Shown here piece after piece: positions 48,101 through 59,877 of a DNA stretch of 64,000 nt. Location: the NCBI GenBank assembly GCA_024220525.1, contig JAMYWO010000004.1, forward strand, positions 346,783 through 410,782. Reading direction: 5' to 3'. The position numbers and the translations under genes are program-made. Below the pieces are notes generated by a model, which saw only the letters and a list, made by a program, of their open reading frames with translations, was not told where the DNA came from and did not search any database. Source of the stretch: Cochliopodium minus (lineage: Eukaryota > Discosea > Himatismenida > Cochliopodiidae). Within the stretch, counting starts at the first letter, position 1, and the number at the start of each line of letters is the position of its first letter.

Positions 48101-49483
48101 TTTCGTCAAAAGAAAATGAATTTTCAAAAGAATTTTTTGGCGAAAATGATTCTTTGAAAAATAATAGTCCGAATAATATGGGCTTTCTAAATATTTTGGA
48201 CAGAGAGAAATTGGATCGTGCTGTGAATTCCATTAATTTGGATCTCAGCTCCATCACTAGAGAAAAGAGGCTCATCAAAAACTCGGAGGATCAGCTCTCC
48301 GGATCTTATAATTGTTTGGTATCCTCTCCCAATGTAAATATAGACAACAAAACCCATCAGCATGTATACAAAAACAACATCAACACCATCAATAGCAACA
48401 ACATAAATAATATCAACAACTTTAACAACATCAATACCATAAATACGAACAATAATAATACAAACAATAAAAATGATAACAACAATAATACAAATAATAC
48501 AATTAATAAAAATGATAGCAACATTAACACTCCTGCTTCAAAAAATTCACTTAAAAACAAGTTTCCTTTTTCGCCTATTCATAGACAGATAAATCTTTTG
48601 CAAACCCAACAACAGTCCAACGCCCTTTTGTCTCCTCGACAGTTCTCCCCCACCAAGATCAGCTCTTCCATCTCCAGCTCCTTCACTGAGGACAACAATC
48701 TCGACGATCTCTCTAACCACAACAGTGATCAGAGCTTCAACTCTTTCCTCCTCTCCTACAACGACTTTGTCTATGAAAGTGAAATCACCTCAAATGATTT
48801 GGAAAATAAAATCAAACAATTTTGCCAGAAAAACTTTTCTTTCAACAAAGAAAAGCTGATGTAAAATTTTTTTTAAAAATTTTTTTTGTTTGAAAATTAT
48901 TTTTAAATATATGAAATATTTTTTACATTTTTTTTTTTAACAGAAGAAAAATGAGAGAGGAGATTGATGAGTTTAAGATCCCTGACGAAGAAAATACGAA
49001 TGATGAAGAAAAGACTCTGAAGAACCTCAATCAGATAGACATCATAAAGCGAGGCATTTCTTCTCTCAAAGGAGAACGATCCCGCTTGGAATTTCTCATT
49101 TCGACCCTATTAAAAGAAAAAGATGGTCTTTCTGACACGATAAACAATCTAGAAAAAGAAAAATTTGGATTAAATACAATGGTAATTTTTTGAATATTAT
49201 TTTTTATTTATTTTATAAAAAATTGGTTATGGCTTTAATTTTTTTATTTTTATTTTTTAATTTATTTTTTTAATCATAATTTTGAAAGATTCTTCAACTT
49301 GGTGGCGACAAAGATAGACTTTTACAACCTTTTGATCCTGAACTAGATATAGAAAGGCAGCAACTTTCTTTGCATGGAGGTGTTTCTTTGGAGAATTACA
49401 AAAAAAGATTGCTTCTGTCCAAGCAATCTATTCATATCTCTCAATTATACAAACAGATGCAACGAAGCAAGAATATGAACTAA
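45150..49483 (+). CDS. Long coiled-coil protein, BICD/Spindly-like dynein adaptor candidate
   Basis: A 1079-residue protein from exons 45150-45419, 45511-45757, 45937-46076, 46161-46382, 46581-46883, 46987-47353, 47502-47791, 47893-48860, 48944-49181 and 49289-49483. Most of it is heptad coiled coil. Near residue 51 AGNYGTQLLMKNE resembles the CC1 box of BICD (AAEYGLAVLEEK), the site that binds the dynein light intermediate chain. A central Asn-rich low-complexity region (about residues 740-830) interrupts the coil and a second coil follows. The intron at 47354 uses a GC donor in a good consensus (AAAG|GCAAGA). The adaptor role is inferred from one short motif plus length, so other golgin or kinetochore-like coiled coils remain possible. 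Confidence 0.6.
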
Positions 49484-49992
49484 CAAATTTTTTTTTTGTT
49501 AGTTATGAATTTTTATTCCGGACCCTTTTTTTTTTCAAGGAAGGAATAAATAATTATTTATTTTTGTCAATAAATTTAAAAAATAAAATGTAAAAAACTT
49601 TTATTTTTGAAAAATTGGTTTCTCTTTCAAAAATTAACTTGCAAAACATTCGAATATATTTAAAAAAAAAAAATGTTTGGATATTTTTAACACAATAAAA
49701 ATCATCTCTTTAAATTGGTGATTGTTAATTGAATCAATATTGATCAACATATAAATGATAATATGATTATTTGGATCTCATTGATCAATTATATAGTATG
49801 TTGGGATATAAAAATTGATCCAAAGGCGCAGATTAAATTCTCACAAAAAAATTTTCAATTAAACTTTGAAAATTGCTGATTAAGAATCCAATTTATCTGA
49901 ATAAAGTTTAATTTAACAATCTTTTTAAATTAAAAAATTATAAAAATTCAAATATAAAATAAAAAAAAAAAAACTTTATTTAATTCTTGAAT
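49484..49992. other. Intergenic, no gene seen
   Basis: 509 bases of AT-rich sequence between the coiled-coil gene and beta-helix gene 3, with several TTGATCAA-like palindromic words. It is the presumed terminator and promoter region. Confidence 0.4.
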
Positions 49993-52900
49993 ATGGTTTT
50001 GGTGGTATCAAAGAAATCCCTATTTTCTTTTATCTTTCTATTTTTTATTATTTGTGCATCAAATGGGCAAATGATCACTATCCCTGACTGTAAATTCTTG
50101 CAGAATAACATCACCCTCAACAATTTGACTGTAATTTATCAGTTGGCGTCGGACATTGTAAAAATAATTCAACCTTACCCCAAAATAAAGTTATTTAATC
50201 TTTTTTGCTCTACAACATTTATGAAATGGTGAAAATAAATAATATTTTTTTTTTTCAGATCTTGATAGGATTTAGGATGAAAAATATTTTTTTTTATTAT
50301 AATTATTATAATTAATTAATTATTTAATAATTTTTTTATTTGTCGAGGCATATTAAATTATCACAAAAAATTTTCATTTGATAATTTTCATTGGATGTTT
50401 TAATCCTGTATTCATTCAAAATTTTTAGGATTGCAAATCAGAGAATCCCTTCATCCCAATTGGAAATGTTACTCATATGTTCCAGGGAAAGTTTGACGGG
50501 AAAGGTTTTTCCATAACCCAACTCAATATTACATCCAACTCTAATGGTTATATTGGTTTGTTTGCTCATGGGCAAAACAGTACTTTCAACAATATTACAA
50601 TACAAGACGTTAATTTGTTCACTGTTTCCGAAACACCATTTTACATTGGTTCTTTAGTTGGATACTGTTCTTCATGTTTTATTGACAATATTCATATAGG
50701 TACCAAAAACGGTTTCATATTCTCTCGTAATTGTATCTTTTCTTATGGAAATGCGGTGGGAGGACTTGTTGGTTTTTTAGAAAGTAAATCTTTATTTCAT
50801 CTTTTCCTTTTTTTTCTTTTCCTAAATTTTTTATCTTTTAGTGTCTGTAATGTCGAACTGCACAGTTACAAACACCACAATGAATTGCAAATATAATGTG
50901 GGAGGACTCGTTGGTTATGCTTATAATTCAACACTTATAAATATTTTTAACAAAGGATTTCCCACAAGCCCCACTTCATATGGAATCATCATCGCGTCAA
51001 GTAATTTTTAATAATAATTATATTTCTTTAATATGGTTTTTGTAATAGGTTATGTTGGTGGATTAGTTGGAACGATGGGTATCGAACTATAATGATTTTT
51101 TTTTGATTTTTTTTATAATTTGAATAGAAAACAGTAATTTGTTCAAATCTGGAATAGACAAAGGTTTAATATACTTTGCTTCTTCGTATTCAGGAGGTAA
51201 TATCTTTATCATAGCTTGTTATTTTTTATTATTATAATTTAACAGGAATTGTGGGTTATTCTTATTCTTCAAACTATGATCAAGTTTATTCTAAAAATGA
51301 TGTTGGTGTTTTTGGAATTAGTTATGATACTGTAACTTCATATGTAAAATTTTTTTATTTGTATATTTTTTTTCCAAATAATTAAGTATTCAAGTGCGGA
51401 GGACTATTTGGGTACTTTTTTAGTGGAAATGGAAATTTTGTGAAAAACTCTTATTCAAGAACAAATTGCAGTGGGTTTAATAATATTGGAGGTTCATTTA
51501 ATTTAAAATGATTTTATCAATAAATCCCTAATTTATTACTATTAAAGGAATAGCTGGAGGTATTGAATACTCAACTACTTTAGACTTTACATTTTGTTAT
51601 GCATCATCAAATGTTTCTGGGAGATCCAATGTGAATTTTGTGGTAATTTTCTTTTTATCTCTTCAAATAATTAACACTAAAATTTATTTTAAAGTTTGGA
51701 ACCATCAATGGACCAGCTCTTACTTTTTCCAGTTTAGAAAGTTTGCTTTATGAAAACAAACCAGAATATCCAAACATTTCTGGATTTGGATTGGTATTGG
51801 ATTGTGATGCACTCTTTGATCGTATAGTTAATACTTTTCCGCAAGGAACGATTTGGGGAAATGATAGATTGATAATTGAAACCAATTTTTCTCCTGGAGG
51901 TTTTTATTTCCTTTTTGTTTTTTTTAGTTATATATTTAACATTTTTACTAGTTCGTTGCGTTCCCACTCTGAGTATTTATGATTTTTCTTTTTTTTTTGT
52001 TTATTTCTTTAAACTTTTTTTGTAGCTCCATCAACAATCACCCCAACTTTTTCACCTTCAAGTAACAATTTTTTTTTTCTTGAATAAATTTAATCTATTT
52101 AAAAAAGATTCAATCGTAACAATTGGATTTGATGATCTACCCGATCTGCAATCTTGTAAATCCTATTTATTTTAATTTTCAAAATTTTTCATTGATTGAT
52201 TCACATTTTAGATAATGAAATCCCAAATGTACTGAACCTTTTTTATTTTATTTATTTAAATTGTTGACCATTCTAGGGATATAAAAATTTAACCTGGACA
52301 AATTTATATTACCTTAGCAGGAAATTATATCAGACAAATGATGGATATTATATCGGTGTGATAAGGTGATTTAATTAAAATATTCAATCATTTTATAATT
52401 CTGAATTATTTAATTTTTAAAGCCCAGAAATGGGTTCATTTAATTCCTTTGGACAACCAGCATCTTTTTCCAGGAGTGGTGCATTTACTTTAAATAGTTT
52501 GTATTTGACAGGAGCATTTAGTTCAAATACATTAACAATAAATGCTTATTTGGATTATTTTTTGAAATATAGCACCACAGTAACAATATCAAATACCTAT
52601 CCCACATTATTTAGTCTTGGTTGGACAAATGTGAACAATATTACTTTTGATTTTGGAAAGATATGTTGGTTTGTCTTGGATAACATAGTGATTGATTTTC
52701 AATCTGATATTTCTTCCACCCCTACAACCGAAGCTCTTCCTACTTCTACATCAAGTAAAAAATTTATTCATTATTTCTTTTAAACTGTTTCTTCTAATTT
52801 AATCAATTTTTTTTAGCCCAATCCACAATCATGCCATCTACGGATTCTCCATACACTTTTATTCCTACAACAATTAGTTCCACTAATTCTCCTATTACCA

Positions 52901-54143
52901 CAGTACCTCCATCAAGTAACAAATCTCTTAATTTTCAATCAATAATTGTTTAATTTTTTTTTTCAGTTTCATCCACAGGAACGCCTTCTACTGTCCCCCC
53001 ACCAACTTGTAAAAAAAATTCTTATAGCCTGTTTAAAAACTAATTTTTTCATATTAGATCCATCCACTACTTTTCCAACACCGTCAACAATAACACCATC
53101 CACAATAACTTCCACCTATTCTCCACCCACTTTACAGCCTACCACAATAAGCACTTCCAATCCTATTTCCACTGTTCCTACAATAAACCCAACTCGTCCT
53201 CCTAGGTAAATTTTTTTTCTTCTACCAATTTTATCATTTTTACTTCTTTTTCTTTTTCTTCTTTGAAAACTTCCAAATAAAACATTTCTTAAAAAACTAA
53301 TAAAATTTTTTCTTTCATTATTCACTTTTCAACACTATTTTATAGTTCAGGAAATAGATGGCACAAAGCAATGTCATTGGAGATAGAGTTCTTAGGGACT
53401 TGTAAGGAATTTTACAAAAATATTCGACCAACAGTGTGGATTAGCAGACACCAAAGATGTCTCCCCATCCTTGTTAATGTCACCAACTATCCCGATAACA
53501 ATGATTTGCATACAAATTTTTTCTGTACCAACATTGGTCGTAGAAGATCTCTTCTTCACTTTGTGATTACAAAAAAATTTTCAATTATCTATAATTTTTT
53601 CAATTTTTTTAAAAGATTGAAATATTTGATCTTAATGAAAACGCTCCAGAGAAAAACTTTGTAGTTTCTTTGATCCCTTCAGCACCAATCAGAGTTTTGA
53701 CAATGGGAGTTAGTTTTAGAAGAAGGCCCAACTGTTTTGTTACCAATGACTACTGCAACTCATCCAAATCTATTGTCAAGGAATGTGTGACCAATCAAGT
53801 CGTCTTAAAGAGGAGAAAAGAAGAATTGTAAATTTAATTTTCCATTTTTAAATTTTTTAATTTTATTTAAAGAAGTGGAGCTTCAAATGAAAGAAATCAC
53901 ATTGAAAATTTGAAAAATAAAAAAAGAAGAGGATTCATCGTGAATCAGGACAGAATCTACATTGTAGGAAACCAGCAAGTGTCTGATGATTGTAAGACTT
54001 CTCTCTCTGAATGCTGCCCCTACATTGCTCCTTCTCTCTATGGAGGTATCTGCCAAAATGAAGCTTCCACTTCTCTTCATAATTTCAAAGAAATTGACAA
54101 TCATCACAATCAAGAAGACAAAAAAAAACAAACTTTGATCTAA
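49993..54143 (+). CDS. Beta-helix surface protein 3 with extra domains
   Basis: This 927-residue protein is assembled from 20 exons with consistent phase: 49993-50157, 50429-50783, 50842-51000, 51049-51078, 51128-51196, 51246-51343, 51395-51491, 51548-51642, 51695-51899, 52026-52061, 52108-52155, 52212-52228, 52277-52365, 52423-52754, 52817-52915, 52967-53008, 53058-53205, 53346-53562, 53616-53827 and 53873-54143. The N-terminus has a signal peptide and GLUG-type coils (FIPIGNVTHMFQGKFDGKGF, GGLVGF). After a short PST linker comes a beta-sandwich-like module (GYKNLTWTNLYYLS, SFNSFGQPASF, GAFTLNSLYLTGAF, DNIVIDF), then five small Thr/Ser/Pro exons. A Cys- and Arg/Lys-rich C-terminal region of about 220 residues has no GPI signal or membrane span. 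The last three exons match in phase but could belong to a separate gene starting near 53371. Confidence 0.65.
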
Positions 54144-54322
54144 ATTTTCTTCTTTCTTAAACTGAATTCAAAAATTAAAAATCTCAAACATCCCAAATGT
54201 TTTTTCTTTTACTTTTTTCTTTTAGAATCAAAAAGTTGATAAAAATTTAAAAGATCATTTTAATTTTTATAAGGCAAATACATCTTTAAAGGAAATTGTT
54301 TTTCAAATTCTTCCAAAAAGGT

Positions 54323-56613
54323 TTAATTATCTCTTTCAACTATCAGATTTTCGTTGATCTCAAAATTATTATTTATGTTGTTCTGATCAATGCTTATGTT
54401 GTCTAATAAGACGGGTGTGACATTGGAAGAATCATCTTCCCTTATGAAGCTCTCCACGCCAAGATCCTTCCACTCCTTCAAACTAAGTAAATTGCTTGCT
54501 ATATATGAACGTCTTTTTTTGGGGATTCTGAGGCCCTGAGAATGACACAAAAAATTTATGTTTTCAGACAATAATCTCAAACCTTTTGGTTAAAAAAAAA
54601 TAATAAAAAATAGAAAAATACAAACAAAAAATAAGAAATAAAAAATAAAAAATAAAGAATAAAAAATAAAAAATAAAAAATACCAACAATAAAAAATACC
54701 AACAATAAAAAATAAATTTCAAAAAATGAAAAATGAAAAATAAAAAATAAAGAATAAAAAATGAATTGAAAAAAATTAAAAAATAAAAAATAAAAAAATA
54801 AAGAACAAGAAAATAAATTAAAAGAAAATAATAATTTTTTTAAAAAAAACAATTTACCTTCCCTGAATTCAGTTAAATTAACGTCTTTGTTAAGCACAAA
54901 TTCTTTTTGATCTTTTTTAATGTAAGACTTTGAACCGCGCATTTGCATTACAAAAGGGAGGTCTACCAAGAGGCAATGAGCCATGGATTTGGCGATTACA
55001 ATGAGGTAACCCAGTATTACACCTCCTTCTGTTGCATCTGTATTTTCATAGTGGTTTGTCTCCTCTATTGGAATTTTTTTTTCTAAAATGTATATTGACT
55101 AAAAAAAAGAATAACAAAAAAAATAAAAAATAAAATGAAAAAATTTTAATAATGAAAATAGAAAATAAAAAATAAAAAATAAAAAATATGGTGTAAAATG
55201 AAAAAAAAATAAAAAATATTAAATTTTAAATAATAAAAAATAAAATAAAAATAAAATAAAAAATAAAATAAAAAATAAAATAAAATAAAAAATAAAAAAT
55301 AAAAAATAAAATAAAAAATAAAATAAAATAAAAATAAAATAAAATAAAAATAAAATAAAATTAAAATAAAAAATAAAAAATAAAAAAATAAAATAAAAAA
55401 TAAAAAAAAAAAAAAAAAATATTAAAATACTTTTTCATTGACGTTTTTGGTCATTGGTAACAAAGTGAAAATTTGATCAATCAAGTTTCTTTTTTTGTTT
55501 CGGACATTCGTAGCATGCTCAAGAAGAAGATCCTTCTTCTTCTCCATTTCTTTCTCATACCTCTGTTTCTTGTCCTCCCAATGCTGCTTGGTGATCTCCA
55601 CCTTTTGCAAATCTTTCTTTGGCTCATTTAATTGGTTGCTATAACTTTGTAAGAATTCGTTTTCTTTTTTAAGCTCCACTATTTTATTTTGCTCTAATTT
55701 GAAGTATAATTAAAAAAAAATAATTTAAATTTTCAAAAAAAAAAAAAATTAAAAATTTTCAAAAAAAAATAATCTAAATATATTTTTAAAAAGAAGTTGA
55801 AATGAATAAATAATTATTAACTAATTTTTTTTTTTTTAAACTTTTAAAAAATACATTTGAAATAATTTTAATTTTGGTGCCTATAATAACAAATGAAATA
55901 TAAAAGAGATTTGTTAATTGTACTGAAGAAAATATTCAATTTTAATTTCTTCTAGGTCACTTTTTTCGATTTAATTTTTTTAATGTATCTTAAGAGTTTT
56001 TTATGAGTGATTTCAAATGATGATCCTATTAATTTAAATCTTCAATTATTTTTAAAATCCATTAATCCATTTTTTTGATCAAAGGATGAATTAGATTCAA
56101 ATTTAAAGATACATAACCATTTTTGATTGATCAATCATTAGATTATATTTGATATTATTTTTAAAATTCATTTTTCTCCTTTGTCACATCTTGTATTTAA
56201 ATAAATTTTTTTGGCATAATATTTTTTTGAATATCAATTTATATTACTTTCTAATTTCTGTTTCTGCCAGAATTCAAGTTTATTCTTCAATTCTAATATT
56301 CTGGCCTCTTTCATTTTAATTTGGGATTCTTTCTCCCTGAATTCTTCTATTTTCTCCAATTCTCTCTCTATCTTCTTCTCATAAGTCTTTTTTTCTTCGC
56401 CCATATTAAAAAGTTCATTCTTGGCACCTATCAATCTGGTTTTTATTGATTGGAAATCAATAAAAAGGTCATTATGGAAGATTATACGAAGAAAATTAAT
56501 TTATATTTATATTTTCAGATATATTTTTACTTTTCTGAGCATGATTTGCAATAATAATGCTTTAGACTTTTAAAATGATCTTTGCAAATAATGCACTCAT
56601 AATTTTCTTCCAT
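54323..56613 (-). CDS. ATG14: ATG14/Barkor-like autophagy protein
   Basis: ATG14 directs the Vps34 PI3-kinase complex I (Vps34, Vps15, Beclin) to the forming autophagosome. The 344-residue protein comes from minus exons 56531-56613, 56248-56435, 55431-55693, 54858-55098 and 54323-54582. Features in family order: N-terminal Cys pairs (CIICKDHF, YYCKSC) as in the ATG14 zinc-like repeat; coiled coils rich in Glu/Lys; NKKRNLIDQIFTLLPM (compare human RRSHILELTSVIFPI); GGVILGYLIVIAKSMAHCL (compare YTISAALCYATQLVNIL); and LLSENINFLCHSQGL (compare LNANILYLCFSQHV). It is shorter than human ATG14 (492) and has no evident BATS-type membrane tail, ending instead in an acidic Asn-rich stretch. UVRAG/Vps38 is the alternative, but the Cys pairs favour ATG14. 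Confidence 0.75.
55099..55430. repeat. AAATA/AAAAAT low-complexity intron of ATG14
   Basis: This 332-base intron is almost entirely runs of A broken by single T, in mixed 5-, 6- and 7-base periods. On the sense (minus) strand it is U-rich like other introns here. Confidence 0.8.
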
Positions 56614-56743
56614 TTTTTTTTTTATTTGAAATGTTGTGAATTGATTATATTTTGAAAGAAATAAATAAAAAAAAAGAAAAATTCTTTTTAATTAAAGTTA
56701 AAATCTTTATTAAATTCATAAAATAAGAGTTTTTTGGTTAAAT

Positions 56744-57065
56744 TTAGCAGAGAACACATTTCTTGTTTTTGTCAACTTTTTGATGTTCGAAATCGACGTA
56801 GAAAACTTTTCTGTCACTGGCAAAGACTACTTTATTGCCACGAACCACAAGACTGTATATTCTACTTGCTGATTCTTTGAACATTACCTCACCTGAATAA
56901 AAAATAAAAATCAATATAAAAATTGAAAAAAAATAAAATTAAAATAAAAATGTTTTTACTTAATTTTTCAAAAAGAATGTCAGGTACAAATGTTTCTTGT
57001 TCACTACCTGGTTGTTCACCAAGTTGAAGTTCATCCTTGGAGGATCTGACTATCTTAACATTGAC
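56744..57065 (-). CDS. F-box/WD40 protein, 3' part (blade 7 and CaaX end)
   Basis: Two minus exons, 56960-57065 and 56744-56892, have no start codon and are preceded by a (TAAAAAA)n intron that runs into the N at 57155. The first opens in phase 0 right after an acceptor, which fits the phase-0 end of the exon at 249 in piece A. RIYSLVVRGNKVVFASDR and VFYVDFE form a WD40-type blade, exactly the seventh that the piece-A part lacks. The joined length is a whole number of codons (460 with stop). The C-terminus is KKCVLC, a CaaX box suggesting prenylation and membrane attachment. Read alone it is an orphan fragment; read with 249-2204 it completes the gene. Confidence 0.75.
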
Positions 57066-57081
57066 CTAGTAGAAAAGATAA

Positions 57082-57155
57082 TTAAAAAATAAAAAATAAA
57101 AAATAAAAAATAAAAAATAAAAAATAAAAAATAAAAAATAAAAAATAAAAAATAN
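57082..57155. repeat. (TAAAAAA)n microsatellite and N at join B|C
   Basis: About ten TAAAAAA units run to 57154 and an N follows at 57155. The unit is the same as at 1-72. Confidence 0.9.
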
Positions 57156-57157
57156 AA

Positions 57158-57364
57158 TATATCTTAAATTTTGGATTATGCTCAAAAAATCTCAGCAAAA
57201 TCCTCAATAATGAGTTATTATGGAAAACGATCTCTTTGAGAGAATTTGGGAGTGAAATTTTGTCTGAATATTTGGATGATAAAAAATGGAAAGAGATTGT
57301 AAAAGAAGGAGATTTCAAATGGGATCCAAATTTGACTCCTAAAGAGATTGTATATAAATTATAA
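57158..57364 (+). CDS. F-box protein, C-terminal fragment cut by the join
   Basis: A 68-codon frame open from the very edge of piece C. Its start has the second half of an F-box (NFGLCSKNLSKILNNELLWK) and it ends in a short acidic/basic tail (KWDPNLTPKEIVYKL). The missing first half is not in piece B, whose right end is an intron of a minus-strand gene. If all pieces are inverted in place, the 5' exons should lie at the right end of piece D, beyond this window. Confidence 0.6.
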   Translation, partial: YILNFGLCSKNLSKILNNELLWKTISLREFGSEILSEYLDDKKWKEIVKEGDFKWDPNLTPKEIVYKL

Positions 57365-57613
57365 AACTTTTTAATTCAAAATTATTTTTTGATCATAATA
57401 TTTTTCTAAAGGATTATGAGCTAAAGGTATCTTGAATAATCAATCTTCTTTTTTCATAAATCCACAACTAAAAATAATTTTAGTTTAGCGAAAACAACAA
57501 GAGAGTAGAATTTTTGGGAAAAATTGATGGTATAAAAAATAAAACTTTTAAACTAGAAAACAAAAAAAATTTTTAAAAAAGGAAATAAAAAAAAGAAAAC
57601 TGTTGTCTCCAAA

Positions 57614-58201
57614 ATGTTACCAAAAGGAAAAATACATATTGTGGAGTTTGAAATGTTAGGAATGGTGAGTTCATATTCATGTTTTGGTACAAATCAATCA
57701 ATTGATCTTCTTTAAATCACTTTATCTATTTTTTATTTTGAAGGCCTTACAAACACCAAATATATCCCAAAAGACGATTTTGTTTGTTCAGGTCCTAATT
57801 CACTGGGTAACAATTTTTTAATAAAATTTTTAATGTATTTAGATTCCTTTTCGGAATATAACAATTTTCATTTTTGATTTAAAATTAGTTTTTTGTTTAA
57901 TTGAACAGGTGCAACAGTCGGCTACATTGGTGGTTCTACTAATTTGAGAAAATTTGAAGGAGGGTTCAGTTTCACTGGCAAAGCCACTGTTTTGGTCAAT
58001 GAAATAGATCTCATTAAAAACATTTGGACAATAAAAAACAAAGAGGATCAACAACAAAAAATGTTGTTTCACTTAGATGGTCTTGAAATTACTGATGGTG
58101 TTAAACTTGGTGTGACAATTTACCATGGACAAGATTATGCAAAAATTTTAAAGAAAAAAACTTTGGTTTTTGGAAGTGGACCAGAAGCGGCCAAATTTTA
58201 A
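57614..58201 (+). CDS. Protein of unknown function (142 aa)
   Basis: Exons 57614-57686, 57744-57806 and 57909-58201 join in matching phases. The protein has Gly-rich turns (SLGATVGYIGGST, GGFSFTGKATVLV) and alternating hydrophobic segments suggesting an all-beta fold. It has no signal peptide or membrane span. A TATAAAAAATAAAA box lies about 80 bases before the start. I recognise no family. Confidence 0.6.
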
Positions 58202-58327
58202 GAATTAAATTTGAATTTTTAATAAATCAAAAACTAAAGTTTTGTTTCAGATAAATATGATAAAGTTTATATTTTTTTACAGAAATTTTTTTTTTTTGAT
58301 TGATAAATCAAAAAAAAAAAAATTGGA

Positions 58328-59585
58328 TTAGTTCAACAACAAGGAAGTCTCAGGAGAGCTGTGGTGATTGAGACGTTGATGAGGAGAATGAGAAGAAGGA
58401 GAAGGAGGGATGATGTTCTCATGTAAATCAATGTTGATGAGAGTCTCTTTGTTGTTGTTTGGGTTCTCCAAAGAATTTTTCTTCTCCAAAAGGGCCTCCT
58501 GTTCCTTTAAAGCTTTATCAATCTCCCGCTTAGAAACAACAGTGACAACAATGATGATCAAAATGGTGAGAAGAACACCTCCAACTACAAAAATGACATT
58601 CCTGTTGTCCCCCTGTTGACCTTCGGAATAGATGTCGGTGAGATTTTTCATGAGGGTTCCCAAGTATGTGTAAGCGATAGTACCTGGAAGGAGACCCACA
58701 AAAGTTGCTAAATTATAGCTAAAAAAACCAACACTGGTAACCTATTAAAAAAAAAAAAAATGGGATAAATTTTCTAAGAAAAAAAAAATTTAAAAAATCA
58801 AAAGAAAGTGATTTTTACCCCAAATAAATAATTACATAAACCAAAAGGCATGATAGGACTAAGTCTTGTCAAAAATACAATTAAAAACCCCTTTGTGTAG
58901 ATAGCTTGATCAATAGCTTTAAAACTGGGATTTTTTTCCATCATTCTCTCCGCCCCTTGAATTGAAAAATAAATGTTTTTTTTTTTAAACTTTAAAATAT
59001 TTTACATGAACGTATGATGTATCTTCCAAGAACGAATCCCACCAAAGCTCCTAAAACTTTTCAAATGTTTATCTTTCAGTTTATATCAATTAATACTTCA
59101 AATTATATATTTCCCTGAAATTAAATAATATATAAATATTGAATATGGATATTGTTATAAATAAGTTATATTTCTTCATCAAAATGATTAATATTGATCT
59201 GATAGGAGAATTATTTTTGTTTTATTTTACAACAACCAATCACTGTGACCAATGATCCGATCCAAACCCCAAACAAAAATCCTGCAGCCAAATTAAAGGG
59301 CGTGCCAGGCAAAATTAATAACAATGCTGCCGCGTAAAATATAATCAACAATATGCTTGCCAATATGATATGGAGCTTCTCCAAGTATTCCACTCCTGCT
59401 ATGAACCATCCTGAGGTGGGTGATGCATCGATGAAAAAAGAGATAATTAGTAATAAGATTCCTGCAATCACTATCACAATCAGGATCATCTTCAATATCT
59501 TCTTTTTCTCGACCATCAGCAAGATTATCAACAAGAAGAATATTGCTGAATATATAATCAATTTAAGCACGATATCCAATTTCAA
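58328..59585 (-). CDS. VTT-domain (DedA/TMEM64/Tvp38-like) membrane protein
   Basis: An integral membrane protein of 318 residues from minus exons 59231-59585, 59006-59056, 58819-58955 and 58328-58741. Two N-terminal hydrophobic segments precede the VTT core: LPGTPFNLAAGFLFG, LGALVGFVLGRYII, FLTRLSPIMPFGLCNYLFG (the family signature F-x-x-R-hydrophobic-S-P) and GLLPGTIAYTYLG. A further membrane span and a Lys/Glu-rich then Ser/His/Pro-rich cytosolic tail follow. VTT proteins act as, or with, lipid scramblases in ER, Golgi and autophagy membranes, so a lipid-handling role is likely. The donor at 59005 is chosen for its GTAAAAT consensus; a donor six bases upstream would remove two residues. 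Confidence 0.8.
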
Positions 59586-59877
59586 ATATTCTCAATTCAA
59601 ATGGGTTTATAAGAAAAGATATCAATATAACGTGATTGAAATATAATCTCAATATATTTCTCAATGATCTTTCCCTTTCTTTTATTTATATAAATATTTT
59701 AATCAAGAAAGAAATTCACTGTTTACAAAAAAAAAATATGATTGAATTCAATATTTATACGTGTTTATAAATTTCATTGATAAATAATCAAGTAATGGGA
59801 ATGATCTTTCTTTGTTTAATTTTTAATTGTTGCATCCATAATTAAATATAAAAAAAAAATTGATCAAGAATCTAAAT

